NCBI RefSeq assembly: GCF_003399765.1
Contig: NZ_NFZV01000014.1
Span: 52,609-116,608 of the forward strand
DNA length: 64,000 bases
From: Alkalilimnicola ehrlichii
GTDB lineage: Bacteria > Pseudomonadota > Gammaproteobacteria > Nitrococcales > AK92
Direction of reading: 5' to 3'
Shown piece after piece: positions 33,650 to 42,973 of the stretch (positions are counted from its first letter, which is position 1; the number at the start of each line of letters is the position of its first letter). A program made the translations under genes and the position numbers. The notes beneath the pieces were generated by a model that searched no databases, was not told where the DNA came from, and saw nothing but the letters and a program-made list of their open reading frames with translations.

Positions 33650-34728
33650 AAGTACTGCTCCCCAAACAACCCTACTGGGCGATAAGTATCGTGGCGATCT
33701 TCGGCGCGGTGCTCTATTGGAGCCTGTGGGCCACCGACCGTTATGTATCGGAAGCGAATATCGTGCTGCAAAGCGCGAGTCCAGCCCCTCCCAGCCTCGA
33801 CTTTACGTCGATTCTTACGGGGGGAACGTCTAACGAGCTGCTGATGCTGCGCGATCACCTGCGTTCGGTCGATATGCTTATTAAGCTTGACCGACAGCTA
33901 AACCTTCGGGACCACTACGCCGATCCTGCCATAGACAGATTATCCCGGCTGCGCTCTCCCAGCGTGCCGTTGGAGCATCTGCACCGCTACTACCTCAAGC
34001 GAGTGTCGATAGAAATGGATGAGTACGCTCAGGTCCTAAGGATCAGAGCCCAGGCCTACGATCCGGATACCGCAAGGGCTATCGCCTCGCTGCTGTTGCA
34101 GGAGGGCGAGAAGCATATGAACGTGATGGGGCAACGCTTGGCGGCAGAGCAAGTGCGCTTCATCGAGCTGCAAGTCGAAGATCTGATGGGCCGGCTCGAC
34201 GAATCGCGTGAGGCGCTCATCGCATATCAGAACGAACATGGCCTGGTGTCGCCAACCGGTACCGTCGAGAGTTTGAGTACGGTCGTTGCCACCTTGGAGG
34301 GCGAGCTTGCCAAGCTTAACGCGCGCCGGCACGCGTTAGCCGCTTCTCATAGCGAGCGTTCGCCTGAGATGGTGCGGCTGCGGCATGAGATCGACGCGGT
34401 ACGCAATCAAATCGACATCGAGCATGCGCGTATGGCGACCCATTCGGGCGAGGCGCTGAATCGTATTTCCGCCGAATACGAATCGCTTCGCTTGCAGCAT
34501 GAGTTTTCCCGGGAGATGTATGCCAGCGCCCTCGCAGCATTGGAAAATACGCGGGTCGAAGCTGCCAGAACGTTAAAGCAGGTCTCGGTTTTGCAGGCGC
34601 CGACGCAGCCGGAATACTCAACCGAACCCCGGCGTATATACAATATTACCGTTTTTATTATTATGGCTTTTCTTTTTTCCTTCATTGCCCATCTGATTGC
34701 CGCCATTGTAAGGGATCACAGGGACTGA
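33646..34728 (+). CDS. kpsE: Capsule export inner-membrane protein (KpsE/Wzz-like)
   Basis: A 360-residue polysaccharide co-polymerase-like protein. It has an N-terminal membrane helix (YWAISIVAIFGAVLYWSL), a long periplasmic region with coiled-coil stretches (residues about 150-310), and a C-terminal membrane helix (YNITVFIIMAFLFSFIAHLI), the topology of KpsE. The proline-containing segment before the last helix (VLQAPTQPEYSTEPRR) is typical. It bridges the ABC exporter and the KpsD-like protein. It is the last of a tightly coupled four-gene export run. Confidence 0.9.
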   Translation: MKVLLPKQPYWAISIVAIFGAVLYWSLWATDRYVSEANIVLQSASPAPPSLDFTSILTGGTSNELLMLRDHLRSVDMLIKLDRQLNLRDHYADPAIDRLSRLRSPSVPLEHLHRYYLKRVSIEMDEYAQVLRIRAQAYDPDTARAIASLLLQEGEKHMNVMGQRLAAEQVRFIELQVEDLMGRLDESREALIAYQNEHGLVSPTGTVESLSTVVATLEGELAKLNARRHALAASHSERSPEMVRLRHEIDAVRNQIDIEHARMATHSGEALNRISAEYESLRLQHEFSREMYASALAALENTRVEAARTLKQVSVLQAPTQPEYSTEPRRIYNITVFIIMAFLFSFIAHLIAAIVRDHRD

Positions 34729-34988
34729 AAATGTTGGGCTTACGGCAGAAAAGCCGACTTGATAAAGAAGCTGGCTGTCGCCATAAGATATATAGGAATA
34801 TTCTTGCAGTCTCCTGACTATCTGGCCCGCTAAGGGCTGTGCTCAGGTAAGAAGATTCTGGCCTTTCCGCCTCAGTTCCCAGGCAGCACCTAGGCTGCCG
34901 ACTTGATTGCGTCCCTTACTGGTTTTTCTCGTCTTTTGGCTCTGTTGTCTAACGGGATACGCGTGTTTTTCGATGTAGAGGTCGTGGA

Positions 34989-35633
34989 ATGGAAGCAACT
35001 CGTCAGGATAACGCTACCAGGGCTAACTCCGGCAGGCTCAGGTCGAGTCCAACACAGCTTGAAAGGCTAAAGACGCTGGTAGAGACGCAGGAGGTCCGAA
35101 TAGAAAACCTCCAGCAAGCGGCAGACGAAGCTAAATTGCAGGTACAGGAGCTCGAACGGGAAAAGTGCCAACTGATCGAGCAGCTGAACGAGCGCTTCAA
35201 GGAGCTGGCTATTCTAACCAAGATGCTCAATGAGGCGTCTTTGCAAGTGAGTGTTGGGAATGATGCGCCGACTGTTGCTAAAGCCGCTCATGCACAGGCA
35301 GACGCTCCGCGCGTCCGTTTCGGAAGTGTTTCTATCGCCCGTCTTCGCCAGAGCTGGCGGTTAAAGCGCGACATACGGGCGATTAACAACTCCGGTCTTT
35401 TCGACCGCGAATGGTATTTGCAGAAGTACCCCGACGTCGCTTCGGTCGGTGCGGACCCAGTCGAGCATTATCTCAAGTGGGGTGCCTCCGAAGGGAGGTC
35501 TCCCGGGCCTTCTTTCGATACGCGCTATTACTTAGCCAATAATCCCGATATTGCCGCCTTGGAAAACCCGTTACTTCATTTTATTCGGCGGGGAAAGAAA
35601 AAGCGGGTCCTACCTGGCGGCCGCTCGGCTTAA
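34989..35633 (+). CDS. Coiled-coil protein with two-unit YPD module
   Basis: A 214-residue protein with no signal peptide. Residues about 20-80 form a strong coiled coil (LKTLVETQEVRIENLQQAAD and following). Residues about 135-205 carry two copies of a short repeat: FDREWYLQKYPDV...HYLKWGASEGRSPGP and FDTRYYLANNPDI...HFIRRGKK. The same two-unit module opens three glycosyltransferases further down (45433, 48289, 50282). Here it is attached to no enzyme, so the protein could act as a scaffold that gathers the glycan enzymes through like-like contacts; this is inference. The 260 bases before it, after the export genes, hold no gene. Confidence 0.72.
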   Translation: MEATRQDNATRANSGRLRSSPTQLERLKTLVETQEVRIENLQQAADEAKLQVQELEREKCQLIEQLNERFKELAILTKMLNEASLQVSVGNDAPTVAKAAHAQADAPRVRFGSVSIARLRQSWRLKRDIRAINNSGLFDREWYLQKYPDVASVGADPVEHYLKWGASEGRSPGPSFDTRYYLANNPDIAALENPLLHFIRRGKKKRVLPGGRSA

Positions 35634-35772
35634 AAGTCCATCCTGGGCGTGCCCCGCGCTACCTGCCCGTAGGGCGCGCCAGCGATCAAGCGCTTGCCGC
35701 TAAACGTTGGAGCCTATCTTTTTGCTGTCGATTGATTGGGCGCCGTGTGTAGATACAGCGAGGGTAACAATA

Positions 35773-36900
35773 ATGAATCAAGCGAGTTTCGTTGCGCCAC
35801 CGGGGGCCGCCGTGCCGAAGCCGGTGACGTGGGATCATAAAGCCTATGTGCAGCAGTTACAGGGCGAGGCGCGCTTAGCGGCGTGGAAAGAGTTTTCGGA
35901 AAATTACTGGAAAACGAAATCCGGTGGTACTCCGGGCGAGAAAAACGAATTTCTTTTTCGGAGAGGCTTTTACCGTAACAGATGGTGGCTCTATGGCTTA
36001 GGGCGAGAAGACGCCGCGAACTATCTCAGCGATATCCAAGTGTGTCTGTTACCGGCCGTTAACGGCGTTTATGCCAATGTGGCGAATGACCGTCTGCTGC
36101 TGAATCACGCGCTTTCCGCCTATTGCCGGGTGCCCGTTATTCACGCCCTACGGGGGCTAGGCGCCGCCGAAGTCAGTTTTTCGGAGGAATGGGAAGCGCA
36201 TCGGGCGGGTAGTAACGATGCGCCGGACATGCAGGTTGTCATTCAACCGTTGCCGGTTAGCGTGCAGGGGCGTACCGAAACGGTAAGCCTTGCTAAGGGA
36301 GAGTTTTCCGGCTTTGGGAAGCACGGTCCGCTAAAACAGTTGCGGCATATCGTTAAGGACTGGTCGCTAGCGGCGAATAGCGCCTATTTGTTCTCGGAAG
36401 CGCTCGTGCAAGGGCGCTTTGCCCGCCAGATGTTTCCCGGTGCGGTAAACCGCCTGCATGTGCTTATGGGGCGGCATCACGACAGCTGGGAGCCGCATAT
36501 CGTCGCTGCCGTGCTTTGTATCGGTACCTTGTCCTCGGCTTCTCGTACCAGTCTAGAAGCGGGTGGGCTTAGCGCTAGAGTCGATACTCATACGGGCGAG
36601 TTAACCGCCTGTGTCGGCTTGTTGGAAGGGCCAAAGCTTGGTCGTCACGATGTCCACCCCGATACCGGCACACCTATTGTCGGCAGCCGAGTCCCGCAAT
36701 GGGATTCGATACGCGCAAGCTTGCTTCGAATATTCGACGAGTCGTCCTATCTGCGCGTGTGTGCCTTTGACTTCGTGTTGATGGACGGGGAACTTGGCCT
36801 TCTCGGGGCGGCGTTGCCGGACGTGGTTGCCATCCAGGTGCATCGACCGCTGCTTGCCGACGCCGTGTTCGCGGATCAGTTGCGACGGTTGAAACTATGA
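35773..36900 (+). CDS. Sugar-transfer-associated ATP-grasp-like protein, probably catalytically dead (copy 1)
   Basis: A 375-residue member of the family found beside glycosyltransferase genes (sugar-transfer-associated ATP-grasp). Recognisable segments are YLSDIQVCLLPAVNG, RLHVLMGRHHDSWEPHIVAA and QVHRPLL. Compared with the third copy (38166), the nucleotide lysine segment AKPLGGGGGG has become IQPLPVSVQG, and the metal-binding IEGN has become LLGA, so ATP chemistry is unlikely. A binding or regulatory role next to an active paralog is possible. The start at 35773 is preceded by GAGGG. The stop overlaps the next gene's start by ATGA. Confidence 0.7.
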   Translation: MNQASFVAPPGAAVPKPVTWDHKAYVQQLQGEARLAAWKEFSENYWKTKSGGTPGEKNEFLFRRGFYRNRWWLYGLGREDAANYLSDIQVCLLPAVNGVYANVANDRLLLNHALSAYCRVPVIHALRGLGAAEVSFSEEWEAHRAGSNDAPDMQVVIQPLPVSVQGRTETVSLAKGEFSGFGKHGPLKQLRHIVKDWSLAANSAYLFSEALVQGRFARQMFPGAVNRLHVLMGRHHDSWEPHIVAAVLCIGTLSSASRTSLEAGGLSARVDTHTGELTACVGLLEGPKLGRHDVHPDTGTPIVGSRVPQWDSIRASLLRIFDESSYLRVCAFDFVLMDGELGLLGAALPDVVAIQVHRPLLADAVFADQLRRLKL

Positions 36901-38138
36901 GGGGAGGGCGTTTAGTGGCGGTTGACGATACGACGGTCGCGGAGCCGAGAGTAAGCGATCCTCCTGTGGCGGAGGCCCTTTCGGCGCCAATCGGCAGAAC
37001 CGTATTTACCCCGGCGAGGTTACGGCCGCCCGGTTTGGTTCCGTCGCCGCGCGTCATATTCCGTACGAAACGAAAGAACATGTCTCACGAGGGGCGGATC
37101 GAACGCCTAAACGGCATAACGAACCTCACCCATTGGCGTCGTTTTGCCGATCGGTTCTTCGCCGTTAGGCCGCGACCGCCGCGACAACTGACGGCCTACC
37201 TAGTGGAGCGCGGTTTCTATCCCGACAAGCTCGACTTATACGGCTTGCCTAATGCTTTGGCCGACGACTACTTAAGCGATTTGCAGGTGGAGTTGCTGCC
37301 CTACGTCAACGGGCGTAACCGGCTGGTGTTAGAGAACCGAAATTTGTTTTGGCAGGTATTTAGCGGCGTTCTGCCCCTGGCTCGCCCCATCGCGCTAGTC
37401 ACACGCCGGCAAGTGCGGGTTGTCGACAGGCTATGGGAGAAAGTAGTGGAGGGTGGCCAGGAGAACACACGCTTTATCCTCGTCGCGCTGCCGTTAGACG
37501 ACTGCCAGGCTCAGCGGAGTTTTCAATTAGAAGTCAAAGGCGGTCGGGTGATTGCCGGGGGCGGCGAGGAAGCCGCTAGCGATCTGCGGGGTTTTCTCGC
37601 GGCGCAACCCGTGGATTTGCTCTTGTGCTTACGGGCTTGGTCGGCGCCTGGGTATGCAAAGCTAGCGATGGGAGTCGATAGCCGCCTTAAGCTGCTTTTT
37701 CTACTGAACCCTAAAGACAATCTTCCGTATCTGATCTCGGCGATCTACTTGCTCGACGGCATCGGCACGACGCCGGCAGGGGGCGACGGTAACGAGTATG
37801 TGAGCGCACGCATCGATAACGATACCGGCTGCATCGCGTCCATCGTCCGCGTCGAACAAGTAAGCCGGCGTCAGGAGGTTGCCGCTGCTTTTGGCGATAA
37901 AGGCGTCTTGGCTGTCGGCGATGCTATTCCCGGATGGTTGGAGCTTGTAATGCAGCTGCAAGCCGGCTTACGCAGGCTGCCGTTATTTGGCGTCATCCAA
38001 CTTGACGTGGCCTTGGCCGAGAGCGGTCCCATGGTGGTCGACGCCGGCGCTCGCGTGAGTGCTGCGGCGTTCCAGGTTCATGGGCCCATCATGGGGGGCG
38101 ACGTGCAGCGCAGGTTCTTAAAAGAGTTTGGGGTTTGA
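36897..38138 (+). CDS. Sugar-transfer-associated ATP-grasp-like protein, probably catalytically dead (copy 2)
   Basis: A 413-residue paralog of its neighbours: it keeps the family opening (GFYPDKLDLYGLPNALADDY then LSDLQVELLPYVNGR) and the closing AAAFQVHGPIM. As in copy 1 the ATP-binding lysine/glycine loop is gone (replaced by LVALPLDDCQAQR), and the metal-binding EGN reads DAG. It begins with a basic, low-complexity N-terminal stretch of about 60 residues absent from the third copy; a start at the GTG 36915 is also possible. Overlap with copy 1 (ATGA) suggests they are made together and may pair. Confidence 0.68.
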   Translation: MRGGRLVAVDDTTVAEPRVSDPPVAEALSAPIGRTVFTPARLRPPGLVPSPRVIFRTKRKNMSHEGRIERLNGITNLTHWRRFADRFFAVRPRPPRQLTAYLVERGFYPDKLDLYGLPNALADDYLSDLQVELLPYVNGRNRLVLENRNLFWQVFSGVLPLARPIALVTRRQVRVVDRLWEKVVEGGQENTRFILVALPLDDCQAQRSFQLEVKGGRVIAGGGEEAASDLRGFLAAQPVDLLLCLRAWSAPGYAKLAMGVDSRLKLLFLLNPKDNLPYLISAIYLLDGIGTTPAGGDGNEYVSARIDNDTGCIASIVRVEQVSRRQEVAAAFGDKGVLAVGDAIPGWLELVMQLQAGLRRLPLFGVIQLDVALAESGPMVVDAGARVSAAAFQVHGPIMGGDVQRRFLKEFGV

Positions 38139-38165
38139 CCGGTCGATAAACTGTGGTGGTGCGCA

Positions 38166-39270
38166 ATGAAGCCGAACGATGACAGTCATCACGCTTTGTA
38201 TTGCAGCGGGCTTGCCGGCGAAGAGGAGCTGCTGCGCTATAAGCGCTTTACGCGGGATTTCGCTGCCGATGAAACGAATGTCGGCGATGAACGGTCGATG
38301 TTCCTGTACCGTCGTGGATTCACCCCGGAAAAATCGACTTGTACACGTTTGACCGCGACGACCCCGAGTGCTTCTTAAGCGATCTTCAGCGTTGGATGAC
38401 GCAGTTGATTAACGGCAAGTTTGCGGTTGTTTTTAATAACAAAGTTCTGTTCACACAAGTTTTTCGTAACTTTTGTCGCATTCCCGAGATTGTTGCGATT
38501 TGGCGCAGCGAACGGGTTATTCCTTATAGTCCCGTTTGGAATCAAATCAAATCGGGGCAATTAGAAGAGCCCGTTCGGCTGGTGGCAAAGCCCTTGGGAG
38601 GGGGAGGCGGCGGCAACATTTATTTTATCCGTGCGGGACGACAATCCGTGGTGGTGGAATCCAACGACCCGGAAGCGGCGCGAAGGCGACGCTATCCGCC
38701 GGCGGAAATCGATAGCCTTTTCGAAGGCAAACGCGTGCCTTTCATGGTGACCGAATATATCGAGCAGGGAAGCTTTTCTAAGGCGCTCTTTCCGCTCACT
38801 GTCAATACCTTGCGAATACTGGTGGTGCGAGACCCGGAGACGCTTGAGCCGCATATCGTCCGCGCGGTTTTACGAGTCGGGACTAGCGCTTCCTACCCCA
38901 TCGATAACTTCTCGTACGGTGGGCTTAGCGTCGCTATCGATTTGGCGTCGGGAGTATTGGGTAAGGCGGTAGCGGCGGCCGGCCCTTATGCGGGGCGGAA
39001 TATTGAGCAGCACCCCGATACCGGGGAGCGTTTGCAGGGTTTGGCAATCCCTAACTGGCGGGAGATAACGGAGCGTGTTCGTTATCTATTTTGCGCATTC
39101 CCTATATTGCTTATTGCGGATTCGACATTATTATTCGAGATAAAGATTTCGTTGTTATCGAGGGTAATAGCTTTAGCCAGGTTCGACTTTTTCAAATGCA
39201 CGAGCCGCTGTTGAAAGATTCCGTATACCGAAAATTTTTGAAGCATTACGGTGTTTATCTCGGCGAATAG
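38166..39270 (+). CDS. Sugar-transfer-associated ATP-grasp ligase (copy 3, intact residues), two apparent frameshifts
   Basis: About 368 residues once two one-base gaps are closed: an A-run at 38329-38333 (restores TPEK-KIDLYTFDRDD) and a C-run at 39100-39102 (restores CAFPYIAYCGFDIII). The restored protein has the glycine-rich nucleotide loop AKPLGGGGGGNIYFI, a second ATP-contact region FMVTEYIEQGSFSKALFPL, and the metal-binding strand FVVIEGNSFSQVR followed by FQMHEPLL, so unlike copies 1 and 2 it should be an active carboxylate-amine/thiol-type ligase. The acceptor is not known; by context it is an amino sugar or amino acid on the capsule repeat. It ends at TAG 39268-39270. Confidence 0.72.
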
Positions 39271-39357
39271 TTTTTATGTCTCTTGGTAGACCGCTAGGGG
39301 CGCGAGTTTCGCATTCCGCTAACCAAGTTGTAATCGGACCAATGAGGTGGTGACCAC

Positions 39358-40775
39358 ATGGAAGTGATGGCCATTGACGTGCTTCATATGCGTAATATGC
39401 CGGTGCCCAAAAAAGGCAAGGAGCGGCTACCGGTTCCCGACGCCGGCTATTCTGTGATCCTCCACCTTCAGGTCGAGCATAACGGCGTGCAGCATAGCGG
39501 GTTGGGCGAAATACGCGCAGTAACGTCAGTTAGCGGAGAGACGCCGGCGGGCGCCTTTAGTGCAGCCGTACGCCTGGGGGAGGTATTGGTCGGTGTCGAA
39601 CTCGACTGTGGCCAGTCCGGTAGGGAGGCTACGGCCCAGGCGGCTCAGGCCGTTCGCTCGGCCGCCGAAAAAGCTTTCGGCGTGGCGCCGACGACGCAGT
39701 TACCGACGGGTTTGAATAGCGCCGTCCGGTTTGCTTTTGAGTGTGCTGTGCTCGATGCGATGGCGCGAGCCAGTTCTCGTAGCATGAGCGAGTTATTGGC
39801 GCTCGCACCAGCCGCGAGTGTCAGCCGAAATGTTTTTAGTCGGCCACTCTCCAATGCAAGCCGCTTACTGAATCAACTCATTGACGGGAGAGCCCCGTCG
39901 GGGTGGTGGCGATCGCGGTGTTCCTACTCGGGTGTCAGAGCCGGCGAGTTGATGAACACGTTAACAAGAGCAAATATCTGGTCGGCGGCAGGGTTCGAAG
40001 GACTGTGGCTCGACCTGGGCGGCCGTTGGCACGTCGACGATCTCAAGGCCTTTGAGGAGACGTTTAACAGCGGCGCAGAGACTCAAGGGGCTCCCGTTAA
40101 CTTAATCCTTGAACAGCCCTTTCCTAGTTACGCAACGGCTCATTACGCAGAATTGCTAGCGCTCTCGCAGCGCTTGCGGGATCGCTTTGGCGTTGAGTTG
40201 CGCATCATGTTGGACGAGCCGGTTTGGGACCGTCGCTCGTTAGCAGAGCTGGATGAGCTGCTCCCGTTCGTCGATTTGAACGTTACGCCGCAAAAGGCTG
40301 GCAGCTTCGAGGAAGTATTGCAGGTCGGCGATTACCTTCGCGAGCGCAATGTCGGCGGCAAGATTTACCTCGGCAACGCGGCTTTGAACACCGATCTCAA
40401 CACGCTTGCACTGACGGCTCTAGGCCAAATGTTGGGGCCGCGCTGCGGTTACTTCTCGGCGAGCAGGAAGGAGGAGAAACGGGTCCGTTTGATTCACTCG
40501 GGGGACGCCTGGCTTTCCTTGGATGACGCTGAGCTGCGTTTGCCGACTGGGCAGGGCTGGGGGGTGGTGCTGTGCCGCTCAGGGTTGGAGAAACGGCTGA
40601 AAAGATGCATTTCGTCCGTCGTCACGCGTTAACCGAAAGCGAACGGAAACGCACCTGGCAAAACGTGCTGACGCGCGCCTTTGACGATCGCTGGCGGGAT
40701 GATGTGCAGGCCAGCGGAGAAGGCTTTAGCAAGTCGCGGAACAAGGCACAGGTTCTGGAATCCTCGGTTTACTGA
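39358..40775 (+). CDS. Divergent enolase-superfamily protein, C-terminal frame break near 40600
   Basis: The N-terminal capping domain (GYSVILHLQVEHNG, GLGEIRAVTSVSGETPAG) and the barrel with LILEQPFPSY and IMLDEPVW place it in the muconate-lactonising/dipeptide-epimerase branch of the enolase superfamily. The second and third metal carboxylates are present. But the KxK of strand two reads LWLDLGGRW, and the distal catalytic lysine segment reads LNVTPQKAGS, so usual 1,1-proton-transfer lysines are not where expected. The first frame stops at 40632. After an A-run (40600-40603) the next frame carries on with MHFVRRHALTESERKRTWQN to 40775, so the true protein may be about 472 residues. Role in amino-acid epimerisation is inference. 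Confidence 0.65.
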
Positions 40776-40808
40776 GCGGGCATAGGGTAGCGCAAGGAGG
40801 CGCCGTTT

Positions 40809-41768
40809 ATGCAGGAGTTACCCCCGTTGAGCGAGTTTCTAGCGTCTGCTCAGGTACCTGACTACGCGGTGACACGGCATATGGCGCGCAAAGAGAGTCA
40901 ACCGACGGCTCCTTCGTTCGCCCGCAAGTTGGACGAAGCGGTGCGCAAGGCCGAGTACCAGGAGCGCGTTCTACAGCGTACTCCCTTTGCGCGTTTGGCG
41001 CGGCGGCGTCATTGGGTTCGCCGCTTTCTGGCCGAGCAGGGCTGGTTGACGGCGCAGGTTTACGCGGAAGGGTTCGCGCTGCCTGAGCTACGACGCGCGA
41101 TCGGCGACTTGCATCGATTTGTCGTTAAGCCGATCCATGCGACCAATGCCTGGGGCGTGATGCCGCTGGTGCGTAGCGGCGAGTTCAGCTTTCGTAACCT
41201 GTTCGACGATAGGGAATATCGGCTTGTCGATCTATTGGCAGCGCTCGATGCGCCCATGCAACGTTATATGTTTCCGAACCTATGGCAGCTTGAAGAGCTG
41301 TTACTGCCGCCAGACGGTGAACCGTCACCTTTGCCGGATTACAAAGTCTACGCCTTTCAGGGCGAAGCGCCATTGATTTTACAGGTAAGGCGCGAGGCGG
41401 GGGAACCGCGTTACAGGTGGTATGACTCCACGTGGCAGGCGGTGAAAACGGGGAAACACGAAGACCGGCTCGACCCCGAGACAGTGCCGCCTGTTAACGC
41501 CGAAGCGATCTTGGAATCCGCGCGGGAAATATCGCGCATTTTACCGACAGCTTTTTGCCGTATCGATCTTTACGACACCCAGCATGGGGTGGTCGTCGGT
41601 GAGTTAACGCCTGAGCCGGGTTTGTACCATAAATTCGATCCGCTGGTAGATCTCTACCTCGGCGTTCTCTATGAGCAGGCTGAGCTAAGGCGGCTTACCG
41701 AGCTGGAAGAAGTGGCGACGTTACAGCGTACGAACAGCGAGGATAGACGGGTTATGCATTGCAGTTAA
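40809..41768 (+). CDS. TupA-like ATP-grasp ligase (1)
   Basis: A 319-residue protein with the TupA-like ATP-grasp layout: the nucleotide lysine in RFVVKPIHATNAWG, a central strand DYKVYAFQGEAPLILQV, and the metal site CRIDLYDTQHGVVVGELTPEPG followed by KFDPLVDLYLG. TupA of alkaliphilic Bacillus is needed for teichuronopeptide, a cell-wall polymer joining a polyuronic acid and polyglutamate, so members are thought to form amide bonds between a sugar acid and an amino acid. A strong AAGGAGG site precedes the start. All key residues appear present. Substrates here are unknown. Confidence 0.75.
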   Translation: MQELPPLSEFLASAQVPDYAVTRHMARKESQPTAPSFARKLDEAVRKAEYQERVLQRTPFARLARRRHWVRRFLAEQGWLTAQVYAEGFALPELRRAIGDLHRFVVKPIHATNAWGVMPLVRSGEFSFRNLFDDREYRLVDLLAALDAPMQRYMFPNLWQLEELLLPPDGEPSPLPDYKVYAFQGEAPLILQVRREAGEPRYRWYDSTWQAVKTGKHEDRLDPETVPPVNAEAILESAREISRILPTAFCRIDLYDTQHGVVVGELTPEPGLYHKFDPLVDLYLGVLYEQAELRRLTELEEVATLQRTNSEDRRVMHCS

Positions 41769-41817
41769 TCAAGGCATTCCAGCAGCAGTTATAGCGATTT
41801 CATGTTCGGGAGGTCTT

Positions 41818-42873
41818 ATGCAGCCTCAATATAACAAATACGACGATGAAGCGTCGCAAGCGCTATTCGCTAAAATGACCAATTACCCGTTAGGTCCGTT
41901 GCTGTTGGCAGAGGCTGCGGAATCCGACGGCGCCCGAATCTCGTGGATGACTAAGTTTATCTTTACCGCATCCCTGGCGGGAACCTCCGTTACGTTTTGG
42001 GATTGCCGGTCGGCGGATTCGTCGATTGCCGCGATGATTGCCTCGGATAAAGCGGTCGCGAAAAAGTTCATGTTAAAGGCGGGCGTTCCCGTCCCTACGG
42101 GACGGTTTGCGCGCACGCCTGAGAAAGCTGTCGAGCATTGGAAAAAGCTCGGGGAGGGACGCGTTGTCATTAAACCTAAGAAGGGACAGAAAGGCAGAGG
42201 CGTCTCGATCGGCATTTCCGACGAGGCGGGCATTGTCGCTGTTTTTTCGCGATCTCGCAGCTTGTCGGGCTTATTGGTGGAGGAGATGGTAGAGGGCGAG
42301 GAGTATCGGATTCTCGTTGTCGGCGGCCGGGTGATTTCCGCCTTGGGACGAGAGGCGGCCAATGTCATAGGGGACGGTATCTCAACGATATCGGAACTGG
42401 TACGGCGAAAGAACGTTATACGGTCGCAAAACCCCCACCTTTCGACCCGCTTGATTACCGAAGACGATAGCCTGCTTTCCTATTTGAGCAACCAAGGACT
42501 AAGCGTCGACCATGTACCGGCGGCGGGTCAGAAAATACGCTTGAAGGGAGAGGCAAATTTTTCCGCCGGTGGCGATTCGATCGATTGCACCGACGATATT
42601 TCCGAATATACCCGTAATGTCGCCGTGCAGGCGGTTGCCAGTATTCCGGGCCTGGAGTGGGCCGGCGTAGATGTGATCGTCTCGCCAGCGACAGAGCCTG
42701 ACGGGGTTCCGCGTGTGGTTGTGCTTGAGGTTAATACGAATCCCGCGATAGGCAGCCACCATTACCCGCTGATCGGAAAGCCGAGGAATGCGGCGACGGC
42801 TATATGGCGACATGCGCTCAAGAAGCAAGAAGTATGGGACCGGTTTAGGGACTGGCGCTACTCGCCCGTCTAG
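41818..42873 (+). CDS. Cyanophycin-synthetase-like ATP-grasp ligase (stand-alone)
   Basis: A 351-residue enzyme corresponding to the ATP-grasp half of cyanophycin synthetase/GshAB-type ligases. It has SDKAVAKKFMLKAGVPVPTG (start of the grasp fold), the glycine-rich loop KPKKGQKGRGVSIG, EEMVEGEEYRILVVGGRVI, the characteristic CphA insert (GDGISTISELV through SAGGDSIDCTDDIS), and the metal site EVNTNPAIGSHHYP followed by GKPRNAA. These enzymes activate a carboxylate as acyl-phosphate and couple it to an amine. The Mur-ligase half of true CphA is missing, so it probably adds a single residue rather than building a polymer alone. GGGAGG ribosome site. Confidence 0.82.
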   Translation: MQPQYNKYDDEASQALFAKMTNYPLGPLLLAEAAESDGARISWMTKFIFTASLAGTSVTFWDCRSADSSIAAMIASDKAVAKKFMLKAGVPVPTGRFARTPEKAVEHWKKLGEGRVVIKPKKGQKGRGVSIGISDEAGIVAVFSRSRSLSGLLVEEMVEGEEYRILVVGGRVISALGREAANVIGDGISTISELVRRKNVIRSQNPHLSTRLITEDDSLLSYLSNQGLSVDHVPAAGQKIRLKGEANFSAGGDSIDCTDDISEYTRNVAVQAVASIPGLEWAGVDVIVSPATEPDGVPRVVVLEVNTNPAIGSHHYPLIGKPRNAATAIWRHALKKQEVWDRFRDWRYSPV

Positions 42874-42973
42874 CAAACCGTTTCCCGTTCGAAACGGCCG
42901 TGAGGAAGGTCCGGTAAATCCGTCGAATGCGAAGGGGGCATGACTTACTGAATGCAACATGCTTGGAGGCAGC

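Noticed and set aside
40605..40775. Small peptide gene (possible ATP-grasp-modified precursor) between the enolase-like and TupA-like genes
   Set aside because: An A-run at 40600-40603 and the pattern of one-base losses elsewhere make it more likely the C-terminus of the enolase-like protein; no core-peptide repeat is seen, and the ligases are not of the graspetide type.
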